Shown here: positions 33,600 through 47,900 of the stretch, one piece after another | How the letters are laid out: every line of letters begins with the position of its first letter | How positions within the stretch are numbered: the first letter of the stretch is position 1 | Assembly (NCBI RefSeq): GCF_001577835.2 | Contig: NC_029516.1 | Span: 68,338,444-68,402,443 of the forward strand | Direction: 5' to 3' | DNA: 64,000 bases | From: Coturnix japonica | Lineage: Eukaryota; Chordata; Aves; Galliformes; Phasianidae | The notes under the pieces: model-generated | The model's input: the letters and a program-made list of their open reading frames with translations, nothing else | What the model was told of the DNA's origin: nothing | The model's database searches: none | Made by a program: the position numbers and the translations under genes

Positions 33600-34885
33600 C
33601 TACCTCGGGGATGTGGCTTTCATAGTTATACAGCTACAATACAGAAATGCTTGTTTAGTGATAGTTTAACTGTCTTCAGAGCATCAGAGAAAGGAAACTA
33701 TTCACATAACTGCAATGGGATGTCGGGATGTCCTCTGTGGCTTTTATCAAATCACCCTGCTAGGTAGATGACTCTAACATGACTCCCATGTTCCCGTGGG
33801 GGCTCCATGCATCCCTTCTCCCTTTCTGCATTCCCAGTCTTCCCTCATGTGCAGAGCATATTCATGACCGACCCATCACTCCATCCATTCGCACCTAACT
33901 GGCAAAGCAGGCAAAGTAGGCAGTCCCAGCTCGGTAGCAGCCATTTATCCCCTTGTGCCTGCCAGACTTGCCTCGGGGCAGGTTTGAAATAGATCTGACA
34001 GCTGGTCTCATTCACTACATAGTTTCTCTTTTCCGATCCCATCAATCAACTTCATCTCTTAAGCTCGCCTTCCAACGCAGCTATTTCTGAATCCTCAAAC
34101 CTCTTTACTAGCCTGCTGTGCTCACAGAGATTCAGAGGAGAGACACCGAGCTGTTTTCCTCAATACCTGTTTTACCATCTCTCCACACTGCTCATCTCTT
34201 CTCCACAGCAGCAAAATCTTCACCATTAAGTCCCACAGGTTCTTCCTGGTCTTTTACAAATTCTTTTCTCAGTGGTCATTTCTGATCAGTGGATCAGTCT
34301 TCCACCATGCTACTCTTCTTTCTCCTCTCCTGTTTTTACATTTGGAAACTGACCATTATTAACACCTAAGAAAGCAGGGTCATACTCAAAAACAAGCCAA
34401 GAGAATTCACATATTTCTCCCTCAAGCACTATTGCAATGGCAGCACTTCACCTGGCTATTTTTATCTCCCCTTTAGTTTTAACTATTTAAAAACAATTGT
34501 TTATTCCATTTACTTGCACAGAAGTATCCCTCCCAACTTCAAAATCCATTATGCTTATCATGAAACCATGAGCTGACAGACATCACTTCCACAAATCTGA
34601 TACAGTAAGCACCACATGCTGACAGAGATGGCAGTAACCACCAGGTGGCTAGAAAGCATTTCCTATGCCCCATGCCACTGTCCAGAACACTATTCTGGGC
34701 CTTGAAAAGCACGAATTACAGCTAAAAGCACCTGAGAAAGAACTGACTTAGACAACTGGACTCCTTTATGAAAAAAAGACTCATGGCACCTGGGCCAAAG
34801 AGCACGGCACTGACTGGGTATATCATAGCTCCTATGTCATGGTTCTATGATGTTTTGTTATCGGTATTCCACATCATAACATCAT
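33600..34885. other. Intergenic DNA upstream of TEAD4; nothing recognised
   Basis: AT-rich sequence between the TEAD4 CpG island and a mariner-family copy. No exon, repeat family or convincing ORF was seen. Confidence 0.5.
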
Positions 34886-34889
34886 GCAG

Positions 34890-35395
34890 TGCACTGAGAG
34901 TTAAAGAGTACTGCCTCCTATTTATTTCCATGGAAAATACAACAGACACAAAGAGCCCAGGATGTGACAGAACTACCAAACAGTATTTGCAGTGCAGCCA
35001 CCATTGGCTGTGCAGCTTTGCCAGCCACAAACGAGAGCGCTGCACTTATGAGAAATCAGCACCTGCTGAGGTGACCCGCTGCTGCTGTCACCACTGAAAC
35101 GCACCATCCACCGCTTCACTGCGCTACCATGCACTGCTTGTTATTTATAAACACTCAGGAAGCGACCAATGTTAACTGATGCCATTTCTTCTGCACGGAG
35201 ATATTCAATTCCACATCTTTGCTTCATACGCACTCACACATCTGATGCCATTCTGCCCCTAAGCTGCCATCTGCCGCACAGCAACAACATGCAATGGAGT
35301 ATTAGTGGGAAGGTTCAGCCTCTACTGCCACACCACCAACATCTGCCTCAGACATCATGGGCCAGCATAATAAAATGGAAGGCATCAGTTTAGGA
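34890..35395 (-). mobile_element. Mariner-family (Galluhop-like) DNA transposon remnant 2
   Basis: Both ends are recognisable as an imperfect inverted pair (ACTGCCTCCTATTTATTTCC near 34910; AAATGGAAGGCATCAGT near 35373). The middle is homologous to copies 1 and 3. About 0.5 kb, too short to encode a transposase, hence MITE-like. Confidence 0.78.
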
Positions 35396-35399
35396 GATG

Positions 35400-38300
35400 C
35401 CTTCATTTGTCCATTCCTATATAATACTGTATGTCATCACTACTATGGTTGCTGTATCAGTATTACTTCAATAAGCTACACAGATTAACGAAGAATGAAT
35501 TTCAATAGAACTGAGCAAAGGTGGTGGTGATTAACCAGGGGATGCTGGCCAGCATGGGACCTGAGAGTGTGATGTAAGTGGTATGGAATTAGAGTGCATA
35601 TCATCCTGGTTTTGTTTATTAGGAAATGACTACCAATTCCCATCCTCTAGAACATGCTCACATGTGTATGTATTTACTAGCTTAAATATTTACAGAGTAG
35701 GTTACAGTTATAGTAACTTTCACCTTAATCATTTTGGTGAAGTCAGTTTGCTTTTAAATTTTCTTCCACTTTGGGGACCAAATAAGTGGTCTACAGCAAA
35801 GAACAGCTCCACACAAAACATGTTATGACCAGAATTCTGTAGACTATGAAGTTCAGGAGATACAAGATTAACAGTTGTTAGAGAAATCAGCTCTCAGTTT
35901 GTAAACCAGGGGAAAGGTTTTTCTTGCCATCTTTAACAGGAATAGGAAATGTATCTCAATGATAACTAAGAGATTTACAGATATCAGGAAGTAGAGCAGC
36001 ACAGTAAGTATAAAGCAGACAGTATGCTGATAGTAACAAAAAAAAGATCACCATTTCAATTTGACTTTCCCCTTAACCGTGTGCTATTTGATTCAGAAAT
36101 ATACTTTATTATACTTCAGTAGCAGAACAGGTGCAGATCGAGGGTAGGAAAATGTATAACAAACCACCTCAAATGCACTACCTTGATACTGAATTAAGAA
36201 TTAAAAACATGAAACTAAGAAGCATAAGCAGCTCAAATAAATAATCAAATGGGAGCCATGAATTACACCAGGCGCCCTGCTGTTGGAAAAGGAAAAAAGG
36301 CATAAAGGGCATTAGAAAATGAGCTTATATTTATTCCTAGGCTTCTAAGTGTATGAAGAAAACATCAAAGAACAGAATTGAGAATAACAAAGGAAAAGTT
36401 GTATGAAAGAAGAGAGATAAGACACAAGAAGCCAGGAAGAAAAAGAGGAAATAACTAGAACCAGAGTAACAAATAACAACCACAAGCGACAACAAAATCA
36501 CACCAAACAGAAAACAAATAACCTCACTTAGAATCATTGAGTTTTCCAATATATAAATTATTTATTTGCATTGAGATATAAAAATTATAAATACAATTGA
36601 TGTAAAACAGTATCTAATAAAAGAGCACTGATGCAGTTAATCTGTCCACATAACTTGATCAAGGCTCCGAGACTTTGGCCCAGTGAAGATGATCTGACAT
36701 CAACAAATGACTTGAAGATCCACTGCTAACTGGCATTACTGTCAAGCAATGCCACCACGAATTTTTTAGAACAGAGCAAAATCATCTTGAATTGGAAATC
36801 AGCATTCAACCTTCAAGACCTTCAAGTCACACCAAACTAATGCAGTGCAATTTCTTTCACACTGTCCTAACCAGAAAAAAAAAAAATAATCAGATTACTA
36901 AACAGACTTTTTAGTATTTCTGGATGAGTAAAAGGAAGGCAGAACCAGGAGCTAAAGAATTCAGCAGAACATAACTTGAGAACACTGCCTGATCTTGTCC
37001 CTGGCCTGATAAGCAGGAAGTACATGAAGGCACAAAGGATATTCATGCTATCAGTTCTCTTTGCTGACTGATATGCTGATGAGATCTCTTTGAGTACAAT
37101 GGCCCTCCTACAGAATGGGTATATGAGATTGGGCCTCCAACATTTTGCAGAGTTGGTCCTCCAGCCCGAGTTTATAATTTACGATTAAATACAAAGTTTA
37201 CAAATGATGACTGTTTTTTTTTTTTCTTCTTTTTTTCTTTTTTTTTTTTTTCCAGGGAAATTAAACCCTATGAGGTCATTTCCTGCTTCCATTTTGAAAG
37301 AACAGGTTATACCTACCACTGCAAAGACACTGGAGACCAAAAGCAGTGTCTGCTTCTTAGTAGTCTGAAACAGAGCCCACCCGCTGATAGTAGCAACATG
37401 CAAAACTGAAGAATGCTGTTTCTTGTCTTAATAGAAGATGCAGTTTTCCAGGCTCATTGTGGATATGCATAGTAGCCATGGAAGTGGCAAGTTATTAGCT
37501 GTTGTGCTTTAGTACACAGCAGATGTGAGCACTATGAGGCTTGTGTATCAGCATGTAGCAACTCACTGATAAATCAAAGCCGTATGAATCAAGAAATGTC
37601 CCACGGTGTAACCTACAGATTCCAAATTGTGCAATCCAGCATTTAAATGGGAACACGGGAAAGAAACACTGTAGAGCCTCGTGATAGTTTTCTTTTTCTT
37701 TTAACTTGCTGATGCCTTTGAAAACAACAGTAATCTCCTCTTGAGGTATCTTACATGCAGATTAAAATCATTTTAATGAAACCTACTACAAAGCGTCATA
37801 ACTTGAGATAATCTCACATTAAACAAACAAACAAAACAAAAAAAAGAAACCAATTACATCTTGCTCATTCCTAAAAACATAGAAAATTTTTACAAATAAA
37901 GTACAAATTAAAAAGTATTTCTGATCTAGATCCCAACACTGCTTTTCAGGAGCAGTACAATACTACTTTCGGCCAGAGTTGTGTTCAATTCAATCTATTC
38001 AATCTTATATTTCACGTAGTTAAAAATAACACCAATGGATATAATTTTGCCAAATTAAAAGGGAGTGATGCTTCATTTGTTAAGAAGTATATTAAGGGAC
38101 ATGAAGCAATTAGGATAATGAAAGGAAAATAAGACTATCAGCTTTAACAGAGATTCATTCCACAAAGTAAGAGACGTTTCACTAGAGCCAGTATCTCAGT
38201 CCAGCCCTGTGTTCGCTGACTACTAACTAGAGTTGCGCATAGGCTTAATCTGAACCCTTTTCTCTTTCACTGCTGTTAACAGGCTGCAGAATACTGCACA

Positions 38301-38770
38301 GGGCAAGACAGAACATACACTGCCCTCCTTTTTTCTTGCTTAATCTGACCAGAAACTCAAAGTCATATCAGTAGCATCATCTCCAGGGGCACTGCTGAAG
38401 ATTCAGGGTACATGAACACTAAACCATTATTTGTCTAATCCTAGCTGCAAAGGGTTTCAGTAGTGAAACAAATTTCTAAGCCTGCTCAAGCAGCAGCTGA
38501 TGCAAAGGTTCTAAAAGCAAAAATAATTCTGACAACAAAAACATCGCTCATGTTCCTTGTTCTTCCACAAAGCATACAGAGGCAGACTCCTAAGACAGTC
38601 CACCGTTAAATACCGAAATGCCCTCAGGACTGCTATTTACTTTCCAATAAGCCTACAAAAAATTGTCTTCCAGTATCTTTCCGCCCCCAATATGCTTTTC
38701 ATTACTTCACCTTGAATTCTAACAAGATACAGAGATGGGAGTGAGTTCCATGTGTCAAGTTGGCTGTTTC
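35400..38770 (-). other. TULP3 3' UTR plus intergenic DNA towards TEAD4; 3' end not resolved
   Basis: AT-rich, with no ORF of note. Possible minus-strand poly(A) hexamers are ATTAAA at 37777-37772 and AATAAA at 36566-36561. The sequence alone does not say which is used. A pyrimidine-rich run (about 37211-37255) lies between them. No repeat was recognised. Confidence 0.4.
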
Positions 38771-38904
38771 TCATTCACAGGCCAATTTACTATCAAAGCT
38801 GGACAGTCCAATAGCAAAGGCCTGAAGAGCACAGAGAGGATAGTTATAGTCCAGAGTGAAAACATCTTCTGCTACACGACCGAACTGCATCACAATGTAG
38901 TCAG
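38771..38904 (-). CDS. TULP3: TULP3 last coding exon (stop codon)
   Basis: 134 coding nt after acceptor CCCCAG encode [39 protein letters not shown] and LACE, then TGA at 38773-38771. The buried C-terminal helix of the tubby domain is intact. The 3' UTR continues leftwards. Confidence 0.97.
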
Positions 38905-41900
38905 CTGGGGAGAAAGAAAAAAAAAAAAAAAAATCAGAGACCAACAATTTCAGGGGTAAGCAAAAAAAAGAAACAGAAGTTTAAAAGTGTCGGTCACTCC
39001 CAAATATACACGGTTAGTGTATCCACCATCTCTCATCAAACTGACTTTAAAATCTGTTGTCTCTAGTGACTGTGGTATTCCTAGAGATTACCTTCCTTCT
39101 AAGAACTAAGGCTCAAGCCACTATTTCATTGCATTGAAGGTATCATGTTAACTCCTTCTTTCCCCTGCAAGATGCTTGCAGTTCCTCTATCTCCTTTTCA
39201 TGCATCTATTGAGAGCAGCCTCTCTGCACTCACCCCAGAAAAGTCAGGCCCTCTAAAGTTTTCTTGCCAGAAGTCCCAGTAATACTGAGCTAACTCCCTT
39301 CACCCAGTCCCCTTCTCTGGGAATAGTGCTCTATTCCTCCCAAATCTCATGATACATGCTGTTTTCCCTGTTTAAACAACACACTCTTCCACTCTCCACC
39401 AAACTCTTACGGTCATTGTCGTGGACAATCTGGAAGTTCTTCACTGAGGCCTGAGTGACTCTCCCATGGAAATTCAAAACATAGGACTGAGTATCATCAT
39501 TCCAGACTGGAGCCTTGTTGTGCAACTCAATGAGGTTCTCTAAATCTTTGGTTTGCCATTTTGACAGAAGACTCTCATTTTCCTATTCCGAAGAAAGAAA
39601 CATTTTATCAGATTCAGAATGACTCTGCTATTGAGCACTGCCTCTCTCATATGTGCATTCTGTGACTTCAGCGTTGTTCCCTATTAAGTGAAATGACAGC
39701 ACTTAAACTCAGTCCTACTGAAAGTATCCTAAAAGTAACAAGAAAATTCTTTCCAAGCACTCCTTTCTACCCCATGAAATATCACCATATATTCTGGTTA
39801 AAAAACTACACTGGAGGGTTTTAATATTGTACACAGATAAAAAAATAGATTATTCTAAAAAATGCTTTATTTTCCTTAAAGTAAAACTTGATTTGATTAA
39901 GGTGCAAAAAGAACCTGGACAAGTTCTAGAAGTGGGCCCAGATGAACTTCATAAAATTCAATACGTCCAAGTGCAAAATGTTGCACCTGCAATTCCTACA
40001 GTCAATACAAGCTGGGGGACAAAACTGTGGAGCAAAAAAGACTTGGGTATACTAGTGGATGGCATGCTAGACATGAGCCAGCAATGTACCTTCACAGCTA
40101 AGAAAACCAAATGCATCTTGTGCTGCACCCAAAGGAGGATGGTCAGCAGAGCAAAGGAAGTGATCCTGCCGCTTTTCTCTGAGCTGGTGGGACCTCATCA
40201 GGAGTACTACATCCAGATGTGGAGTCTTTAGTACAGGAGAGACATAGGCCTGTTGGAGTGTGTTCAGAGGAATAACACCTCCCCTGTGAAGACAGGCTGA
40301 AAGCACTTGGGCTATTCAGTCTAGAGAAGGCTCTGGGGAGACCTGATAGCACCCTTTCAGTATCTAGAAGGAAGCCATAAGAAAGAATGGGACTGTTTAG
40401 CAGGGTCTGTTATGACAGAATAAGGGGAAAATGTCTCAAACTAAAAGAGATTTAGACTGGATATAAGGAAAACATCTTCCACAGTGAGGGTAGTGAAGCA
40501 CTGGAACAGGTAGCCCAAAGGAAATAGACATCCCAGCCATGGAGACATTCAAGGTCAGGCTGGGCCAGGCTCTGAGCGACCTGTTTGAGCTGTAGATGTC
40601 CCTGTTCATTACTGGAGAGATGGACTCTGGATGATCTTTAAGTGTCCCTTGGAACTCAAACGATTCTATGATTATACGATTCTAACAGCTTTATGTTTCA
40701 GCCTTGGCCACAGTCACTATGTTTGCCTGCTAACAAAGCAGTAGGCATAAAAGAGAGAGAAAAATACAATAAGTGCCTTTCATGAAAAGGGGTTGTACAT
40801 GCAACAGCAACAAGTCAGAGTAGCCATTTGCAATAGCTATACCATAAATCATAGTTAGGTTGCCTGAAAGATGAGTATGAATACAAACAGGATTCAGAAA
40901 CTTAGAAGTGAGGTAAAAGGCAAGAATACATTAATCACCACTTTTGAGCAACACTGTTACTGCCCCGTAGACTCAGTAACAGCCATGGCCAACACCAACC
41001 ATTCTCTAGTAAGCATGATTGTCAATAACACCCACACCTTCACCAGAAAGTTTTCACACCTCTTCCTCCAGTCTGAATTATGACCAAACTCCATAACTCA
41101 CATTTCGTGGCTGGACTGGAATTCTCTTATGATTCATATTCATTCCTGGAATGATTACAGACATTTTTCTGGGACCCTTGAATCCTAACACATTGGTTTC
41201 CTGAAATACAAGGAAAGACGCTATCTTCAGGAATGGATATACTCCATCATGCAGAAGGAAAGACAGCAAAGCTGAGCTTGAATCCACATTTATGTTATTT
41301 TCAGAGATTTGCTGGCTATAACTGCGCTAGCTGGATCTGCTGACATTTCTGTGAACAGGTTAATACTGGAATTATCAAGACATATTTTACCCCTAAAGTG
41401 CCACTTATGGGAAAATAGCCCCAAAAAATTAAAATCACGCTTCAGGCTAATAACCTTTAAATTTGTTCTACTGTGCCCATGATAAAAGACAAAAACTTCA
41501 ACTTGACTGACTTGGATTTTGTGAAGTATCTCAGATTTTCCTTAAACCTCAGGACTGGAGTATCAATTTTTGGTCAAGTAACAAGCTCATTAGAACATTA
41601 ATTTGGGTCTCCCTCCCTCTTACATTCATTAAAATAAATAAAAAATAAAACTCATAAGAAACTGCATTTGTGCCCTTTACCTTATCTAGTGGAAATCAGT
41701 TCTGAAGTTTAGTGGGGGAAGCTGCAGGCAGCATCACTTTGTGAGCCCTGCCTCCTTAGTAATCAGCCTGCAAACTAGAAGGGGGCAAAAGGGAAGAGGC
41801 TCTACTTACATAATAAATAGCTGCAAGTTCTTGTCGAGTATGAGCCTTATCCACTTGACCTTGTGCTTTGACTGGGCTAACTCCATGGTCATAGACTGTA

Positions 41901-44900
41901 AATTTAGTTCCCATGAGGTTTGACCTAATTTCAGTTATAGAAAGACATAGAAAAAGAGACAGGTATCAGTAGAAATTATTATCATCTTCCAAAAGCATGT
42001 GCACGTGACAGAAAAGTCAGGCATCTCCAGTCACCTGAGTCTTTCTCTAGTGATCTCAGTAAGGAGTTTCAGTAAAGTGCCCCTTGTAAAATTGGGTACG
42101 TTACCTGTCCTGAAAAGCACTGAGCCAGAACTCCTCCAAATCATCACTATGAATGGTAACCGAGTAAAGACTGACAACCTAGTTGAATTCAGTAAGCTCG
42201 AAGTGACAAATTAGTTCTCTCTGAATAGAGAGCAAATTACTATCCATAACTCCAACTAAACAAATATGTAAATTCCATCTGTCCCACTGCAGAAGATGTA
42301 CATTCTTCTGTAGTTTTTATCTAGTGCTCTCACCTGAGTTTTCCAATGAAACTTTCCCCTTCCCGGGATAAATCAGTTGGGTCAACTGATATGACATAAT
42401 TGGACGTTTTACTCTTTTTTCGTTTTCTACCTGCAAGAAGAAACATCTGGAAATACAAAACTTTTATCAAGACTGGAGTTTTGAAAGAATGCAGAGGCAC
42501 TGCTATCCAGGCTGTTACCTCCCAATTTCCCACATCCATTCCCATTTTTGTTCTGAACTGTTATTAGTCTTGCTAGTTTTGACCTCTCCCACAAGTACAC
42601 AACCTGAAATCCTGCTCTTCCATCTACAGTACTCAGCAGTCTAGATTAAAGGCATTTTTTTTTTCCCAGTTTTCCCCACTTTTCATCTGGAACAGCTCAG
42701 TCTCCCTGCTTTTCTTTAACCCTGACATTTTAAAACTTTTAAGTTTCATCTTTCTTTGTATTCTGGCTTCAAAACTTACAAACTCCTTCCTTAGTGCCTT
42801 GGCCAGATATAAGTTGCCCTCATCTGCATGCTGTCACTCCTCAGCTTCTGGTTCCTTGCTGATTTATGCAGTGTTCTTCATTACACTAAAATATTACGTC
42901 TAAGAATACAACAGCCAAGACACTGTACGCTGCTTCCAATACCTTTCTGTTGTTATCCTTTTCCAGATGCATGTAATAAGTAGGGAAGAGGCCCCGGTCC
43001 ATTCCCTTCTTATCTCTAGTGATTCGACACTTGATTGTAATACCACGTGGCGCAGGGAGCAATGCAAATTCCTCCAAGTTCTCTACTTCTCCCAGATGTG
43101 CAACCGCCTGAGGGGATGGACTACAGGAAGCACCTATTTCCTATAGGAAGAACCATCATATTAGAAAACCAACATCAGACCAGCAGGGTCGTGGGTATTC
43201 CCCATGAAAAGGAAGATCTGTTGGAACAGATGCCCCAAGAACATATCTGAGAAATGGAAGTTGAATGAAAAAACATCTGTGTTTCTCTGAAGAAAGTGGA
43301 TAGAAACTTTTTTACTCTAGCTCTCCCAGGGAAGGAGAGAAAATAAAGCCAGTGCTAAGAGTGCAGCTGTGACATGGAGCTGGGACAGGCCACATCATGC
43401 TGCTGGGCAGTGCAGTAAGGAAGGTTCACTTGACCCAGAGTCCTGGGCCCTCAGATAGGAGGGAGGGAGCCCAGTGCCCACTGCTCTGAGTTGGGGGCTT
43501 CTCAGTCCTTTCCTTAAGAGAAGAGGAAAACATGGGTCAGCACCTCCCAAACTTCCATCTGTAGGATCTGAGGGAGTGGTACAGAACTGCATCACAGAAG
43601 GATCAAGTTAGGTGTTCAGAAAACATTCTTCTCTGAGAGGGTGCTTGGTCATGGAACAGGCTTCCCAGGTAGTGGTCAAGGTGCCAAGCTGCTACAGTTC
43701 AGTTCTATCCAATGATACCTTGGACAATCAGACACAGGGTATGAACTTTGGGTAGTTCTGTGGGGAGCCACAGAATGGAATCTGTGATCCCTACGGGTCC
43801 CTTACAGCACAAAACGTTCTGTGATTCTGTAAAACCTTGTAGACTGCAGAACCTGGAGTATTCCTTCATCTTGGACACTTGAAATTCCCTCATGGGGAGC
43901 TTCCAAGTCATCTCCAGCAGCCATCAACCACACCTCAGCTTTTTATTAGTAAATAAAAGCAAACAGATTTCTTGTACTACTCACTGGCTAGTGTGTATAC
44001 TGCGCTACACAGCCTACACAGAATACACAAATACATGCAATTGGGTCACATGAATATTATCATGGACTTCCAGGATCAAGGATCCCTGAGGCCTTTTATC
44101 CATTCTATTTACTCCTTGTATTCTTACGCTTGTTGTCCCCTGACTCAACTTGATCCTCTTCCCTTGTATCCCTTTCTCTAAGCACCTCATAGTAAGCTTT
44201 GTACAATCCCAGAATCCACTCCAACATTCTGTTCCCCCTTGCATCCCTACAACAAAACCTATAATAGAGGTAGCAAACCCTTTTAGTTTGTATGGCATTT
44301 CAGAGTTTCTCTGAATCATCCTGGCAGATTTTGAAGCAGAGACGATGGTCTAATCTTTCTTCTTTGAGCATCACAGGGGCACTGATTCAGAGTACTCCCC
44401 TGTTCACTGATTAGGTTACTTGAGTTCAGTTTTTCCACCCATCACTGTTCCTTTGATGATTACCAGGTCTTTCTATTTAATTAGATGCTCTTCTGTTAGA
44501 TAATCTGACACTATTGTCCCTCCTCCGACTTCAAAGATTAACAACTGGAAATACAGTATTTTAACACAGTGCTAAAGGGGAAAGCAGTAAAAATCAATAA
44601 TATGCCCAGTTCTCATCAGAAACTCATTACAAAACACCTACTGCAAAGGATTTCTCAGTGGTTGCAGAACTAGGCCTCTCAGATTCAGGATGTGGTGACT
44701 GAGATGCTGGTCTCTTACTTGTTTCTTCCTCCTCTTCTTCCATGTCCTCCTCATCAAAATTCAAACTGCCTGAAATTCCTGTCAGAACACAGAATTAATT
44801 TAATTTAATCTAAAAGAAAGTGTCATGAGTTTATGGCATTGCTAATTTACATATAACCTTTGTGTAGCTATTACTAATACTTATTTCAAATTGCTGATTT

Positions 44901-47900
44901 TCTTCTCGTGCTATATCACTTTCTAAGCTTTGTAATTCTGATTATATTTATACATATAATACTGATAGCAGTAGAAACATCTTACAGCTGTCAGTTTTTG
45001 GCTGATAAAACTTTTATTAATACGTAGTTCAGCAAGCAATGTATTGTATCATGAATGTGCTATCATTGAATTAAATTTTGCTTATTTTTATATGCAAAAA
45101 ACTAACAACCTCTCCGTAGTTAAATATCAAAAAAGGCAACCCAACTCTATAATCGTAGGTAAGACCTACCTTGTAGGTTGGACTCTGTACAGTTCACATT
45201 CTTCATAGAATCACAGAATTGTAGAGTTTGGAAGGGACCTCCAGAGATCACCGAGTCCAACCCCCTTCCAAAGCAGGTTCCCTACACCAGGTCGCACAGG
45301 TAGGTGACCAGGCGGGTCTTGAGTATCTCCAGAGAAGGAGACTCCACAACCCCCTGGGCAGCCTGTTCCAGTGCTCTGTCACCCTCACTGTAAAGAAGTT
45401 CTTGCGCACATTCGTGCAGAACTTCCTATGCTCTGCTTTCTGGCTGTTTCCCCTTGTCCTGTCTCCACACACTGCTGAAAAGTCTGGCCTTGACACTTTG
45501 CTCCCCCACACCTCAGATATTTATAGATCTGGATCAGGTCCCCTCTCAGTCTTCTTTCCTCAAGGCTAAACAGACCCAGTTCACTCAGCCTTTCTTCACA
45601 GGGGAAATTCTCCAGGCCCTTCAGCATCTTTGTGGCCCTCCGCTGGACTCTTTCAAAGAGATCCCTGTCTTTTTTGTACTGGTAACTCGCTTTGTTATAT
45701 CTTAATTTTCTAATTATTTTTAATGCTATAGGAAAAGAAAAAGAAAAAAAAATTATAAACAGAGGAGTCCTGAAAAGCGTGTCTGCCTACTATCAACACT
45801 TACCTCTTTTCTGTAAGATTTCTTGCAGATCTGCATTGCCTGATGTTTCTGTTAGAGCATGTTCATTGTTTTTCTCATCTGCATTTCCTGCTGTTATGGA
45901 AGATCCAACAGAGAAAGTTTGGAGTTTGGTTCCTAAATCTTGCACTTCTGATTTCAAGGAAGAATCTGGTCCATCAATGCCTGCAAGCCAAAATGAAACA
46001 TAACATAAACATTTCATTTTTACAGATATATTCCATAATGGTTGCTCTTTTCATCCATTATTGCTTAAGCACCCTGTATGGGAACTGTTGAATCATGGTC
46101 TAAACTTCTGATTGATCACCTGAGGTGAGCACTGAGTCAGACACAGGAGCACAGGTGAAGGCAATTCACTTGTGCAATTGGAAGGGGTGGAGCCTGGATC
46201 CAACCTTCAAACTTTTCCTTTACAAGGAATGACATTAAACGAGTGTTCTACAGTAAACATCACAAATCAATTTGTTAAGAATATTCAAAGGTATAGGACA
46301 AACACATAGTAAATTTGATGCCTTCCACAGTTTCAGAAGAAATGGCATTTCCAGGTTTAAACATGTAGCACAGCATATGCTGCACTTTGCAATTGATAAA
46401 GATCTATGTCAAGGTCTGGAACAAAATGTGGGATGCTCTGAGAGTGGAACAACCTATTTTAGTATGTTGATAAATGGCAAAAAAGGTAAGTGCTGGTGTT
46501 ATGGCAGTAGAGAATGAACCTTCCCACTAACATTCCATTGTCGTGGCACATGATGCCGTGTGACAGCCTGACAAAATGGCATCTATCAAGGAACTGCATG
46601 CGAAAAGCAAAGGTGTGGAATTGAATTTCTCCATGTGGAAAAAATAATACCACTTGACATTCAGTCTCCATAAACAGTCAGGAAATGTTGATGAACAGTG
46701 GACGTTAGCACAGCGAGGCAACGCGTGGTGAATTTCAGCAGTGGTGACACAGCAACAGTAGATTACCTCCCTGGTGCAAATGTTTATTTTATTCTTTATT
46801 TTTATAAGCATAGAATTCAGGCTTTTGCTCATTGTAGGTAAAAATGCAGAGCTAATGGGAACGAGTATGCTGAAAAATAATGTTTTGTAGCTTAGAATTT
46901 GCTCTATCAAATAGCACTAATGGTGCTAATGGTGCTTCTTCTATCTGTTGTAACTTCCATGGAAATAAATAGGAGGCATTACTTTCAGGCAACATACATA
47001 TCAGAAATGTGTTTATGTAGTACACAGTATAGTTTCTGCTTTGATTTTTGTTGTTGTTTTTTCACTGTTTTTCATCTTGAAACTGCACTACTTTTTCTAG
47101 TTGGACTTCTGACATGATTTATATGTATTAAAGAACCTTTAGAACTGTGGAAGCTAGTGAAGTAGTTAGATTCCTCTTTTCTTTTCTGCAGTTTTGATAA
47201 TACTGAAGTTTCCTAACTATATTTTTTATTCTTCTCAAATTTTCTTTTATCAGATTTCCCCCATTTAATTTTAAATACATAAATGTTATCATCCACATCA
47301 ACACTTCCATCACCATCCTAAGCTAGTGAAAGAACCCTAACAGTGGCAATACACCATTCCACACTAGTATGCACCTCAAAGCCTATTTGCTATCACTTTC
47401 TTGATAGGCTGATAGGATTTTAGCTCTCACAAACTACTTCCTGATGTTTCTGCTACAATGCTGTTACTCTTTTTTCCCACCCTATGACATACAAGTCTTT
47501 AAAGCTCTCACTAATGCATTTCTTTTAATTCTCAATAAAATGTCTGCCGTTTTACTGTAATGCCCTCATACCACTGAAGGGAGGCTTTGGCTCCCTGGTA
47601 TTGTGTCATGTTTGTGCATTTTCTGGACCCCTATAATTTGCTTGTCATGCTTCTGTTGCCTTCCAGAAGGCCACAGGAAAAACAATATTTCTGTCATATT
47701 ATACTGTAGTTCTATAGCTGTACATAAGGTTTGTGATCAGTCTTGTTTATGGCTTGACAACTGTCACAGCAACACAGGTGACCATCTAAGACATAAAATG
47801 CATGCAGTGGCATGCTGGGAGAACACTGTTAAAATCAGGTACTTACCATGTAACACAACATCACTGTGGAACGTGGCAGGAGTTTCTACTAAAGGAGTCT

